This document shows, piece after piece, positions 20,598 through 28,486 of a DNA stretch of 64,000 nucleotides. Source of the stretch: Bin5 sp965218625 (lineage in GTDB: Bacteria > Chloroflexota > Anaerolineae > Caldilineales > Caldilineaceae); NCBI GenBank assembly GCA_965218625.1, contig CBDCLG010000016.1:62001-126000 (forward strand), given 5' to 3'. The notes beneath the pieces were generated by a model, which searched no databases, was not told the origin of the DNA, and saw only the letters and a list, made by a program, of their open reading frames with translations. The position numbers and the translations under genes are program-made. The number at the start of each line of letters is the position of its first letter. Position 1 is the stretch's first letter.

Positions 20598-21107
20598 GTG
20601 ATAACCGTAACTCTGGATACGACTGTGTTGGTTGCTCAGTGGAAAAATGAGGAGAATGCAGCGGCAACGGAAGCACTGCTGAACCTGGCAGAGCATGGCC
20701 AAATCGATCTGGCAATCACTACCCGAATCAGCGCCGATATCCCACGCCCGCCTTTAGCGGACCGGATCGACGAGCTTCCTGCTCTCAAGGTCTCGAAGAT
20801 TGGCGCCCCTTTTCGATGGGACCATTCAAAGTGGGGCGGAGGGGATGTGTGGGCAAGCGAGGAGTTCGGCAAGATTATGTCCGCAATTGACGAGTGCTTG
20901 GACAGTCAAGGCATAACGAATAATAGACCAGATTGGAGAGATTGGGACCACCTGCAGGGCCACTACCTTGCGGAGAGGGATGTTTTTGTTACTTGGGACG
21001 GCGGGATTCTTAAGTTGGCCACAGTATTGAGGGAAAAGCTGGGAATCGTCGCAATGAAGCCTGAGGAGTTTCTTGTTACGGACTTCAAGTCTTCAACAAT
21101 CGGGTAA
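20598..21107 (+). CDS. PIN-like domain protein
   Basis: 169 residues from a GTG preceded by AAGGAAGTGAG. The opening TVTLDTTVLVAQW places an Asp at the end of the first strand, as in PIN nucleases. The region DWDHLQGHYLAERDVFVTWDGGILK resembles the PIN C-terminal active site, with several acidic residues and an aromatic-D-G-G turn. This points to a PIN-like RNase, but there is no antitoxin gene next to it and the match is at motif level only. It lies 47 bp after the HEPN/MNT pair and is a little less GC-rich than the core genes. Confidence 0.55.
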   Translation: MITVTLDTTVLVAQWKNEENAAATEALLNLAEHGQIDLAITTRISADIPRPPLADRIDELPALKVSKIGAPFRWDHSKWGGGDVWASEEFGKIMSAIDECLDSQGITNNRPDWRDWDHLQGHYLAERDVFVTWDGGILKLATVLREKLGIVAMKPEEFLVTDFKSSTIG

Positions 21108-21176
21108 CTATAACACCAGACGAACCAATTCTTGCAATGGCCGCAAGGTCTTCGATTGCCTACCCACAAGAGAAAT

Positions 21177-22007
21177 CTACGTCGCCCGAATGAGCCCACG
21201 CAGGAATGAGGCGGTGCGGCGGGTGGCCTCTTGGGGTGTCATGTCGCCGCCGAATGCCTGGTGCATGGTGACGCAGCCGTCGTAGCCAATCGCGCGCAGG
21301 GCGTCGAAGATGGCGGGGAAGTCGATGCCGCCGGGCGCGTCGAGCGGGCGGAGGGTGGACTTGACCTCGCCGCGCGCCCAGGTTTCCATCGGGTGGGTAC
21401 CGTCCGGCTCGGGCGTGTGGTTCTGCAGGTAGACGTTGAAGAGCCAGGGCTGATAGGCCCGCAGGGTGGCCTCGCCGTACGGTTCGCCGCAAAGCGCCAG
21501 GTTGGCCGGTTCGTAGATGATGCCGAAGTTTGCGCGGTCGACCGCCTTGAGGACGGCGACCGACCCCTCGACCGTCTCGAAGAGGCTGCGCGTATGGCTC
21601 TGGTGGGCCAGACGGATGCCTCGCTCGCGCGCCTCGTCCGCGGCGCGCTGCGCGTGGACGATGTCCTCTGTCTTCTTCATGCAGATGCGGATCAGGCCGG
21701 CGCCGAGGGCTTCGGCCAAGTCGAGCGAGGGCGTGATGTTGCGCAGGCTTTCGGGACCTTCGGCGCTGTTTTCCGGCACGGCAAAGTCGGCGGTAACCAT
21801 CGAAACAGACAGACCGTGCGCGGCGACAGTTCGCCGCACGTTTTCAGCCGCGCCCGGCTCGCTGTGCACGCCGACGACGGAGGCGCGCATGCAGAGGGCG
21901 TCGTAGCCGGCGCCGGATGCGATGCCGGCCAGCTCATCGAGGGGGATGGCGCTGACCCTTTTGTTGCCGAAACTTTCGGCGACGCGTACCGAGAGCGACA
22001 GTTTCAT
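21177..22007 (-). CDS. Sugar phosphate isomerase/epimerase (AP endonuclease-2-like TIM barrel)
   Basis: 276 residues from the ATG at 22007 (MKLSLSVRVAESFGNKRVS). The frame stays open far upstream, but that part runs antisense through mtaB and is not coding. TIM-barrel hallmarks include LAHQSHTRSLFETVEG, NFGIIYEPANLALCG, and metal ligands in the HQ/H and E positions of the xylose-isomerase-like fold. It probably isomerises or epimerises a keto-sugar or inositol derivative. A -10/-35 pair at 22015-22043 would start the transcript almost at the ATG. Confidence 0.87.
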   Translation of the reverse strand: MKLSLSVRVAESFGNKRVSAIPLDELAGIASGAGYDALCMRASVVGVHSEPGAAENVRRTVAAHGLSVSMVTADFAVPENSAEGPESLRNITPSLDLAEALGAGLIRICMKKTEDIVHAQRAADEARERGIRLAHQSHTRSLFETVEGSVAVLKAVDRANFGIIYEPANLALCGEPYGEATLRAYQPWLFNVYLQNHTPEPDGTHPMETWARGEVKSTLRPLDAPGGIDFPAIFDALRAIGYDGCVTMHQAFGGDMTPQEATRRTASFLRGLIRAT

Positions 22008-22014
22008 GTCACTG

Positions 22015-22043
22015 AGTATACATGAAACGGGATTGAATGGTAA
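22015..22043 (-). promoter_or_regulatory. Promoter for the TIM-barrel gene, leaderless spacing
   Basis: On the minus strand TTACCA (22043-22038) and TATACT (22020-22015) are separated by 17 bp. The expected start point is about 22008, one base before the ATG at 22007, and no ribosome site is present. Confidence 0.45.
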
Positions 22044-22100
22044 GCCGATGTCTGTGTTATTCTGAGCCGGACGAAGAAAACCCGTATTCTTTGGTTGATT

Positions 22101-23522
22101 ATGCGCGTATTCCTCGAACAGCTGGGCTGCCGGCTTAATTTCAGCGAAAACGATACCCTGGCGGGACGGCTGGGGGAGGCAGGGCACCGGATCGTAGGCC
22201 GTCCGGAGGACGCGCACGTGATCGTGCTCAACACGTGCGCGGTGACGGCGCAGGCGGCGCGCAAGAGCCGCCAAGCCGCGCGCCATCTGCACAAGCGCAA
22301 TCCGGCGGCCCGCATCGCGATGACGGGCTGCTATGCGACGCTGGCGCCGGAGGAGAGCGCGCGCCTGCCGGGCGTCGAGCTGGTGGCGGACAACGGCAGC
22401 AAGGAGATGCTGCACACGCTGCTGGAGCCGTGGAGCGCGGCCTTTACCGATCCGGACGACCTGGCGCGGATCCAGCCGCACGGCACGCCGTTCGCGGCGC
22501 CGCGCGGCGAGGAGGAGGGCGGGCGCACGCGCGCGTTCGTCAAAGTGCAGGACGGCTGCGAGAACCGGTGTACATTCTGCATCGTGACGGTGCTGCGCGG
22601 GAAGAGCCGCAGCCGCGCCGTCGCCGACGTCGTGCGCGAGGTGCAGGGGCTGGCGGCGAGCGGATACCGCGAAGCGGTGCTGACCGGCGTGCATCTGGGC
22701 GCGTATGGGAGGGACCTGCCAGGGGGCGAGCGTAGCGATCTGAAGGCGTTGACGGCGGCAATACTGAGCGAGACGGATATACCGCGGCTGCGGTTGAGCA
22801 GCCTGGAGCCGTGGGAGCTGGCAGACGGATTCTTTGCCCTGTGGCAGCGCTGGGCCGGGCGGCTGTGCCCGCACCTGCATCTGCCCCTGCAGGCCGGTAC
22901 CGACGCCCAGCTGCGGCGGATGGCGCGACGCTGCACTGTCGACAGCTTCCGCGAGTTGGCGGCTGAAGGGAGGGCGGCGATCCCTGACCTCGTCCTTACA
23001 ACCGATCTGATCGTCGGGTTCCCGGGTGAGAGCGAGGCCGACTTTGAAGAGGGGCTGCTCTTCGTCGAAGAGATGCGCTTCGCCCACGCACATATCTTTC
23101 CCTTCAGCCCGCGCGCGGGCACTGCCGCGGCCAACTTCGACAGACAGGTGGCCAAAGCGGTCAAGAAGGAGCGTTCTCGGCGCATGCTCGCGGCGGTCGC
23201 GCGCACGGGGCAGCAGGAACGGGCCCGCTTCCTCGGCACGACGCGCCCCGTCCTGTGGGAGGGCAGTGGAGAGCCGCTGGCCGACGATCCGGGTAGGCTG
23301 CTGTGGAGCGGTTTGACCGACAACTACCTGCGCGTGGCGGGCAGCGCGCCGGCGGACATCGACCTCGGCAACCGGATCACGAAGGTGCGCCTGGAGGAGC
23401 TCCACGGCGAGACGTTTCGTGGCGTAGTCCATTCGCTTAAGGACATCACCACCCTCGGCGCGCGCCGGGGCGACTTCACTTTTCCCTCTTCCACGTCTGC
23501 TTCACCCGAAGCAAGCTCCTGA
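22101..23522 (+). CDS. mtaB: tRNA t6A37 methylthiotransferase MtaB
   Basis: 473-residue radical-SAM enzyme that adds the 2-methylthio group to N6-threonylcarbamoyladenosine 37 in tRNA. The N-terminal UPF0004 domain has its three cluster cysteines in QLGCRLNF, NTCAVTAQA and MTGCYATL. The radical-SAM cluster is C153-ENR-C157-TF-C160. LPLQAGTDAQLRRMARR and TDLIVGFPGESEADF are family blocks, and a TRAM-like domain follows near the C-terminus. The ATG at 22101 gives MRVFLEQLGC; a TTG two codons earlier is less likely. The last ~25 residues are a variable tail. Confidence 0.95.
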   Translation: MRVFLEQLGCRLNFSENDTLAGRLGEAGHRIVGRPEDAHVIVLNTCAVTAQAARKSRQAARHLHKRNPAARIAMTGCYATLAPEESARLPGVELVADNGSKEMLHTLLEPWSAAFTDPDDLARIQPHGTPFAAPRGEEEGGRTRAFVKVQDGCENRCTFCIVTVLRGKSRSRAVADVVREVQGLAASGYREAVLTGVHLGAYGRDLPGGERSDLKALTAAILSETDIPRLRLSSLEPWELADGFFALWQRWAGRLCPHLHLPLQAGTDAQLRRMARRCTVDSFRELAAEGRAAIPDLVLTTDLIVGFPGESEADFEEGLLFVEEMRFAHAHIFPFSPRAGTAAANFDRQVAKAVKKERSRRMLAAVARTGQQERARFLGTTRPVLWEGSGEPLADDPGRLLWSGLTDNYLRVAGSAPADIDLGNRITKVRLEELHGETFRGVVHSLKDITTLGARRGDFTFPSSTSASPEASS

Positions 23523-23604
23523 GATAGGAGCCGGTTGGAGCGCAAGCCAGATTCAGTCAAGCAAGTTCCCTAAAATCAGATCGCGATTCGTTCGGGAGCG
23601 CGCC

Positions 23605-24999
23605 ATGCCGCAAGAATCGACTGCTGAGCCTCCGCAGAGTCCCGGCAGGAAGCTGGAGCGGGGTAACCGCCGCGAGCAGGTCGGCTGGTATTTCTACGAT
23701 TGGGCTAACTCGGCCTTCTCGACAACTGTCGCCGCGGTCTTTCTGGGGCCGTACGTTTCCGAGCTTGCGCTGCAGGCGGCAGGCGAGGACGGGACGGCGC
23801 AAGTGCTGGGCATTTCGGTAGCGCCTCACTCATTCGTATTTTACTGCTTTACGATTTCTGTCATTTTGCAGTTCTTGTTTCTGCCTCTTCTCGGCGCGAT
23901 TGCCGACTATTCGAACATGCGCAAGAAGCTGATGCAGGTCTTCGCGGTCTCCGGCTCGATCGCGACGATGTTTCTTTTCTTTGTTACGGAAGAGACGTGG
24001 ACGCTTGGGGGTCTGCTGTTCATTCTCGCCAACCTCTCATTTGGGGCGGCGATCGTATTCTACAACGCCTTTTTGCCGGACATTGCCGAGCCGGATGACC
24101 GCGATCGGGTCTCTTCGGTCGGCTGGGCGTTGGGTTACCTGGGGGGCGGCATATTGCTGGTCCTCAATCTTGTTCTGTACCAGCTGCGCGAAAGTCTTGG
24201 CATCGATACCGGGCTGGCGGTGCGGATCAACCTGTTTTCGGGCGGGCTGTGGTGGTTCGCCTGGTCGTTCGTGACGTGGCGCCTGCTGCGCTCGCGCGAC
24301 ACGGTCAGCGCGCTTCCTGCCGGTGAGAGCTACTTTTCGACCGGTATCAAGCAGCTGGTGCGGACGGTCAAGGAGGCGGCGGACTATCCGCATACGATCC
24401 GCTATCTGATCGCCTATCTGCTTTACAACGACGGCATCCAGACGGTCTTCAGCGCGGCGGCGGTGTTTGCAACGGCCCCGCTTGCAAACGGGGGGCTGGA
24501 AATCGACCAGGGAACGTTGACGATGATCGTGCTGATGATCCAATTCGTGGCGTTTGCCGGCGCGCTGCTTTTCGGCAGGGTAGCGACCCGGATCGGGGCG
24601 AAGAAGGCGCTTATGATCGGGCTGGTGGTGTGGACGGTGGTGGTGGTCTACGCCTATGTCGGCCTGCGCGGAGAGAGCCGCATCCTGGAATTCTGGATCA
24701 TGGCGGCGTGCATAGCGGTCGTGATGGGGGGCACGCAGGCTGTCAGCCGCAGCCTGTTCGCCAACATGATCCCGTCAGGAAAAGAGGCCGAGTTCTTCTC
24801 GATCTACGAAGTGAGCGAGCGGGGAACGTCGTGGCTGGGGCCGCTGACCTTTGGCTGGGTCAACCAGTTCCTCGGCAGCCTGCGCCCGGCCATCTTCTCA
24901 ATCATATTTTTCTTTGTCGTCGGAATGTTCCTTCTACTGCGCGTCGACGTGCGGCGGGCAATCGTCGAATCAGGCAACGAACCGCCCGCAGTTGTATAA
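23605..24999 (+). CDS. MFS transporter, UMF1/Atg22-like
   Basis: 464-residue integral membrane protein with about 12 hydrophobic helices. The N-terminus REQVGWYFYDWANSAFSTTV is diagnostic of the UMF1 (Atg22-like) family, and GGTQAVSRSLFANMIPSGKEAEFFSIYEVSERG is the conserved cytoplasmic segment in the second half. These transporters are inferred to export amino acids or other small solutes; the substrate here is unknown. It is a single gene that converges on the pyruvate kinase gene. Confidence 0.93.
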   Translation: MPQESTAEPPQSPGRKLERGNRREQVGWYFYDWANSAFSTTVAAVFLGPYVSELALQAAGEDGTAQVLGISVAPHSFVFYCFTISVILQFLFLPLLGAIADYSNMRKKLMQVFAVSGSIATMFLFFVTEETWTLGGLLFILANLSFGAAIVFYNAFLPDIAEPDDRDRVSSVGWALGYLGGGILLVLNLVLYQLRESLGIDTGLAVRINLFSGGLWWFAWSFVTWRLLRSRDTVSALPAGESYFSTGIKQLVRTVKEAADYPHTIRYLIAYLLYNDGIQTVFSAAAVFATAPLANGGLEIDQGTLTMIVLMIQFVAFAGALLFGRVATRIGAKKALMIGLVVWTVVVVYAYVGLRGESRILEFWIMAACIAVVMGGTQAVSRSLFANMIPSGKEAEFFSIYEVSERGTSWLGPLTFGWVNQFLGSLRPAIFSIIFFFVVGMFLLLRVDVRRAIVESGNEPPAVV

Positions 25000-25002
25000 A
25001 AA

Positions 25003-25044
25003 GAGTTCCGAGTTTCGGCATTCGAGTTCCGAGTTTCGGCTTCC
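25003..25044. repeat. Tandem 21-bp intergenic repeat
   Basis: Two copies of a 21-bp unit beginning GAGTTCCGAGTTTCGGC lie side by side, differing at about two positions. They occupy the gap between convergent umf1-type and pyk genes and are related to the iteration at 11864-11896. No terminator-like hairpin with a T-run is evident in this gap. Confidence 0.7.
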
Positions 25045-25075
25045 GCGGGCGAGTCCTCAAGAGCAGGAAGAACCC

Positions 25076-26935
25076 TCACAGGTCCCATTCGTATACATTG
25101 CCGGTCCTGGCGTCGATGACGATCGTCTGTCCGTTGACGAGCTCGTCCCAGTCGCCGTTCGCCTGCAGGATTGCGGGGATGCCCAGCTCGACGGCGGCGA
25201 GGGCGGCGATGCTGTCGGGCGCGGATTCGGCGGTGATGAGCCCGCCGGCATGGTAGACCAGCTCGGTGCTGGCCTGGTCGAGCTCTTCGGCGACGATGAT
25301 GTCCTGTGTGGTCAGCGTACGGTATTGTTCAAGGCGGGGCTGGCCGGGTTTGAGGCGCACGACGCGGCCGCTCATGCGGCGGTTGCCGACGCCCTGGCCA
25401 TTCATCAGGACCTTGGCGATTCGGCGCACGGTCATCAGGTTGGTTGCGCCGGGCACGCCGCCGACCACGCCGCCGGTCACGACCGTCACGTCGCCCTGGT
25501 CGACGAAGCCGGCGCGCAGGGCGATGCGGACGGCGTCCTCCAACATCTCGTCGATGGTGTTCATGCGCTGGCCCATGAGTGGGTAGACGCCCCAGAACAT
25601 GGCGAGCTGACGATAGACGAGGTGGTTGGGCGTGACCGCGATGATCGGCACGTAGGGGCGGAAGCGAGCCAGCTTCTTTGCCGTTGCGCCGCGTGCGGTG
25701 GGCGCGATGATGGCGGCAGCGCCGACGTTCTGGGCGGTTTCCACCGTTGCCTGGCTTACGGCATCGGCGACCGAAAGCGACTGGCCGGCGCCGGTCCCTT
25801 CGACCGATTCGGGCGTTGAGCTCGGCCCGTAGACGCCGGCCGGCGCCCGCTGCGCCGTGGGGTAGCCGGTGCGCGTCGCCCTGCGGACGCGTTCGGCCTC
25901 GTGGGCGATCTTCACCATCGTCTGCACGGAACGGACCGGGTAGCTGCCGGCGGCGGTCTCGCCGGAGAGCATGATGGCGTCGCTGCCGTCCAGCACCGCG
26001 TTGGCGACATCGCTGGCTTCGGCGCGGGTGGGGCGGGGGTTGCGGATCATCGAGTCGAGCATCTGCGTGGCGGTGATGACCGGTTTGTCGGTCTCGATGC
26101 AGCGGGCGATGATCATTTTCTGGATCATCGGCACTGCTTCGGGGCTGGTCTCGATGCCCAGGTCGCCGCGTGCCACCATGATGCCGTCGGAGGCCTGGAT
26201 GATCTCCTCGATTTTCTCGACCGCTTCCGGTTTTTCGATCTTGGAGATGATGGGCGTGTCGCGTCCCATCGGCGCGCGGCTGTGGACCACTTTGCGGAGA
26301 GCGTCGATATCGGCGGCGGCGCGGACAAAGCTGAGGGCGATCCAGTCGGCCTGGTGTTGCAGCGCGAATTCGACGTCGACCTGGTCCTTTTCGGTCATCG
26401 AAGGGATGAAGAGATTCGTCTGGGGCATGTTCATGCCCTTGCGGTCGTGGAGGGCGCCGCCGACGATGACGCGCGTGCGCACGGTCGTCTCGGTCGTATC
26501 GATGACTTCGAGTTCGAGCAGCCCGTCATCGAGCAGTATGCGCTCGTGCGACCGCATACTTGAGGGCACTTCGTGATTCTGGATCGGGACGCGCCCAGGT
26601 CCACCAGTGATCTCTTCGGTGGTCAGGACCAGCTCTTCCCCTGCCAGCAGGGGCACGCCGCCGGGCTGCATCCTGCCGACACGTAGCTTCGGGCCCTGGA
26701 GATCGACGAGAATGGCGACCGGTTGATTGCGGGCCTGTGCGATCTCGCGGATGGTGTGGATGTTGCGGGCGTGGAATTCGTGGTCGCCGTGGCTCATATT
26801 GATGCGGGCGACATTCATGCCGGCATCGATCATGCGGGCAAGGATATCGCCGTCGGAGCTGGCCGGCCCGATGGTGCAGACGACCTTCACCCGCAACCTT
26901 TGCGTTTCCGGGTCTCTGGCGGGGGCGTTAGACAT
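25076..26935 (-). CDS. pyk: Pyruvate kinase with C-terminal swivel-like domain
   Basis: Converts phosphoenolpyruvate and ADP to pyruvate and ATP at the end of glycolysis. 619 residues from the ATG at 26935 (MSNAPARDPETQRLRVK); an ATG six codons upstream (26953) is also possible. The barrel has VCTIGPASSDGDILARMIDAGMNVARINMSHG and the signature PIISKIEKPEAVEKIEEII, with the catalytic Lys; KPVITATQMLDSMI follows. After the allosteric C domain, a ~95-residue PEP-utiliser-type swivel domain is appended, as in Bacillus-type enzymes. Its usual phosphohistidine motif (GGxTSH) is replaced by GGLITAES, so this domain cannot carry phosphate in the normal way. This makes it longer than the usual ~470-residue form. 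Confidence 0.95.
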   Translation of the reverse strand: MSNAPARDPETQRLRVKVVCTIGPASSDGDILARMIDAGMNVARINMSHGDHEFHARNIHTIREIAQARNQPVAILVDLQGPKLRVGRMQPGGVPLLAGEELVLTTEEITGGPGRVPIQNHEVPSSMRSHERILLDDGLLELEVIDTTETTVRTRVIVGGALHDRKGMNMPQTNLFIPSMTEKDQVDVEFALQHQADWIALSFVRAAADIDALRKVVHSRAPMGRDTPIISKIEKPEAVEKIEEIIQASDGIMVARGDLGIETSPEAVPMIQKMIIARCIETDKPVITATQMLDSMIRNPRPTRAEASDVANAVLDGSDAIMLSGETAAGSYPVRSVQTMVKIAHEAERVRRATRTGYPTAQRAPAGVYGPSSTPESVEGTGAGQSLSVADAVSQATVETAQNVGAAAIIAPTARGATAKKLARFRPYVPIIAVTPNHLVYRQLAMFWGVYPLMGQRMNTIDEMLEDAVRIALRAGFVDQGDVTVVTGGVVGGVPGATNLMTVRRIAKVLMNGQGVGNRRMSGRVVRLKPGQPRLEQYRTLTTQDIIVAEELDQASTELVYHAGGLITAESAPDSIAALAAVELGIPAILQANGDWDELVNGQTIVIDARTGNVYEWDL

Positions 26936-27004
26936 GGCGCCTGGTCCACTCATTCGCACTTCAGCCGTCCGGGGCTAAATTGGCGGCCTTGGCGGCGGTC
27001 TGAC

Positions 27005-28174
27005 TCATTGGAAGCTGATCCTGTCGTTCGTTCTCACGACTTGAATCCAGGTGCGGCCGGGTTTGAGTGTGATCGGTTGTTCGCCCGGCCCGAACCAGCG
27101 CGGCGGGCTCTGGTCGTTGGCGCGCCATGTGCCTTCATAGACCCTGGCATCGCGGAAAACGCGCACGTCGCCGAAGCCGTAGAGGTGAATTTTGACACTG
27201 CGCGTCCCCAGGCTGTCTTCGACGATGTTGGTCAGCTCGTGTTCGGCGAAAAGTACGATCACGTTTTCTGCGCTAATCTGCTGGCCTGTCGCCTGGTCGA
27301 TGTGCGGCGCGCCGCTCTGGAAACGCAGGTAGCGTCCGCCGGCGGCGTCGAATCGCCACTCGACGCCGTTGCCATTGGGATATGGGATGTGGATCGACGC
27401 GGCTTCGGCTGCGGAAAAGTCCGGCGGGATCTCGCTGAAGGAAAGGCTTGCCTGTTCGCGCGGCCGCGGGTTGTGACGCTTCGACTCCAGCCAAGGGTCG
27501 AAGATCTCAAGGCAGTAGGGCAGAAGCGGCGACACGCTGCAGGTGTGGATCTTGTCGTCGACCCAGCGGCGGATGCGCTCAACGCTGGTGCGCAGACGGG
27601 TCCGGAAGTTGTCGCCGACACTGTAGAAGTAAGTCGTGCTGAACTCGTCTTCGATGTCGGCGTCCAGATAGGGGAATCCAACTTCATTTCTGAGCATGTA
27701 GCGGATTTCGTCGCTGCCGCCCGAGCAGACCAGCAGGCCGTCAAACATGTAGGTCGTGTGGATGTTGGGCCAGCGGGCGCTGCGCACTGGGCCGATCTCT
27801 CTGGCGGGGACGCTCTGATACATGCTGGTGATGCGGGTCAGGTGGAAGCCGTCCACGATGTACTCGTATGTTATGTCGGCCTCGTTGAGGCCGAAGTGAC
27901 TGGCGCGGCTGGCGGTATCGTTGTTGAGGCAGACGAAGATCGGCGTCTCATACTGAAGCGATGGGTCGGCCAGTGGAAGACCGGTATAGGGCGCAAGGTT
28001 GGCAGGCACCGGCGTTGCGGTGGGGGGCGGCGGCGGTGTCGGCGTTTCGGTCGGCGGCGCAGACTGCACTGCCGGAGTCTTTGTCGGCGTGGGCGTCTCT
28101 GCGGCCGCGCCTTCTGCAACACAGCCGGCTGAGAAGAGGGCGATCAGGGCAAGTGCGAAAAGGGAGGATGCCAT
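27005..28174 (-). CDS. DUF3048 lipoprotein
   Basis: 389 residues from the ATG at 28174. This start gives a lipoprotein signal (SLFALALIALFSAGC) with the lipid-modified Cys at ~19. An in-frame ATG at 28303 would add 43 mostly polar residues and is less likely, though an intermediate start is possible. A Thr/Pro linker (TPTPTKTPAV ... PTETPTPPPPP) leads to the DUF3048 (YerB-like) domain: PIFVCLNNDTASRASHFGLNEADITYEYIVDGFHLTRI and IGPVRSARWP. The family is extracytoplasmic and of unknown function. No operon partner is obvious. Confidence 0.86.
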   Translation of the reverse strand: MASSLFALALIALFSAGCVAEGAAAETPTPTKTPAVQSAPPTETPTPPPPPTATPVPANLAPYTGLPLADPSLQYETPIFVCLNNDTASRASHFGLNEADITYEYIVDGFHLTRITSMYQSVPAREIGPVRSARWPNIHTTYMFDGLLVCSGGSDEIRYMLRNEVGFPYLDADIEDEFSTTYFYSVGDNFRTRLRTSVERIRRWVDDKIHTCSVSPLLPYCLEIFDPWLESKRHNPRPREQASLSFSEIPPDFSAAEAASIHIPYPNGNGVEWRFDAAGGRYLRFQSGAPHIDQATGQQISAENVIVLFAEHELTNIVEDSLGTRSVKIHLYGFGDVRVFRDARVYEGTWRANDQSPPRWFGPGEQPITLKPGRTWIQVVRTNDRISFQ

Positions 28175-28486
28175 CAGACTACGCCGGCGGCCTGGGGGGG
28201 CCTGAGAGGGGAAGGGTAGCTCTTTCTCGGATTTTGGCTTCTCAGTTCCGTGCGGGGTGCGTCGAAACAACAAGGGGAGACGTGAGCAGGACTTCACGGG
28301 CATCCTTCCATATTTGGCGTTGGAGCTGGAGGTGCGAGCGAATTGGGCGAGACGGCGCTGTCTGCCGGGGTAAGTATACTACAGACGCGTTGATCCACTA
28401 TTTCGGAAAAGTCTATGATTCTCATCGATGAATCGTGCGGACAGGATTCGTGGACGGTGGTCTGCCTACAGGAGATTTGCGAATTG
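28175..28486. other. Intergenic stretch without a recognised gene
   Basis: About 310 bp between the DUF3048 gene and the end of the FAD/Fe-S dehydrogenase gene, both on the minus strand. A TATACT hexamer on the minus strand at 28373-28378 could be a -10 for the lipoprotein gene, but it has no convincing -35. No tRNA, hairpin terminator or repeat was recognised. Confidence 0.4.

Noticed and set aside
22008..23432. A long N-terminal extension of the minus-strand TIM-barrel gene
   Set aside because: It runs antisense through mtaB with shadow-type composition; the real protein begins at 22007 with a promoter just upstream.
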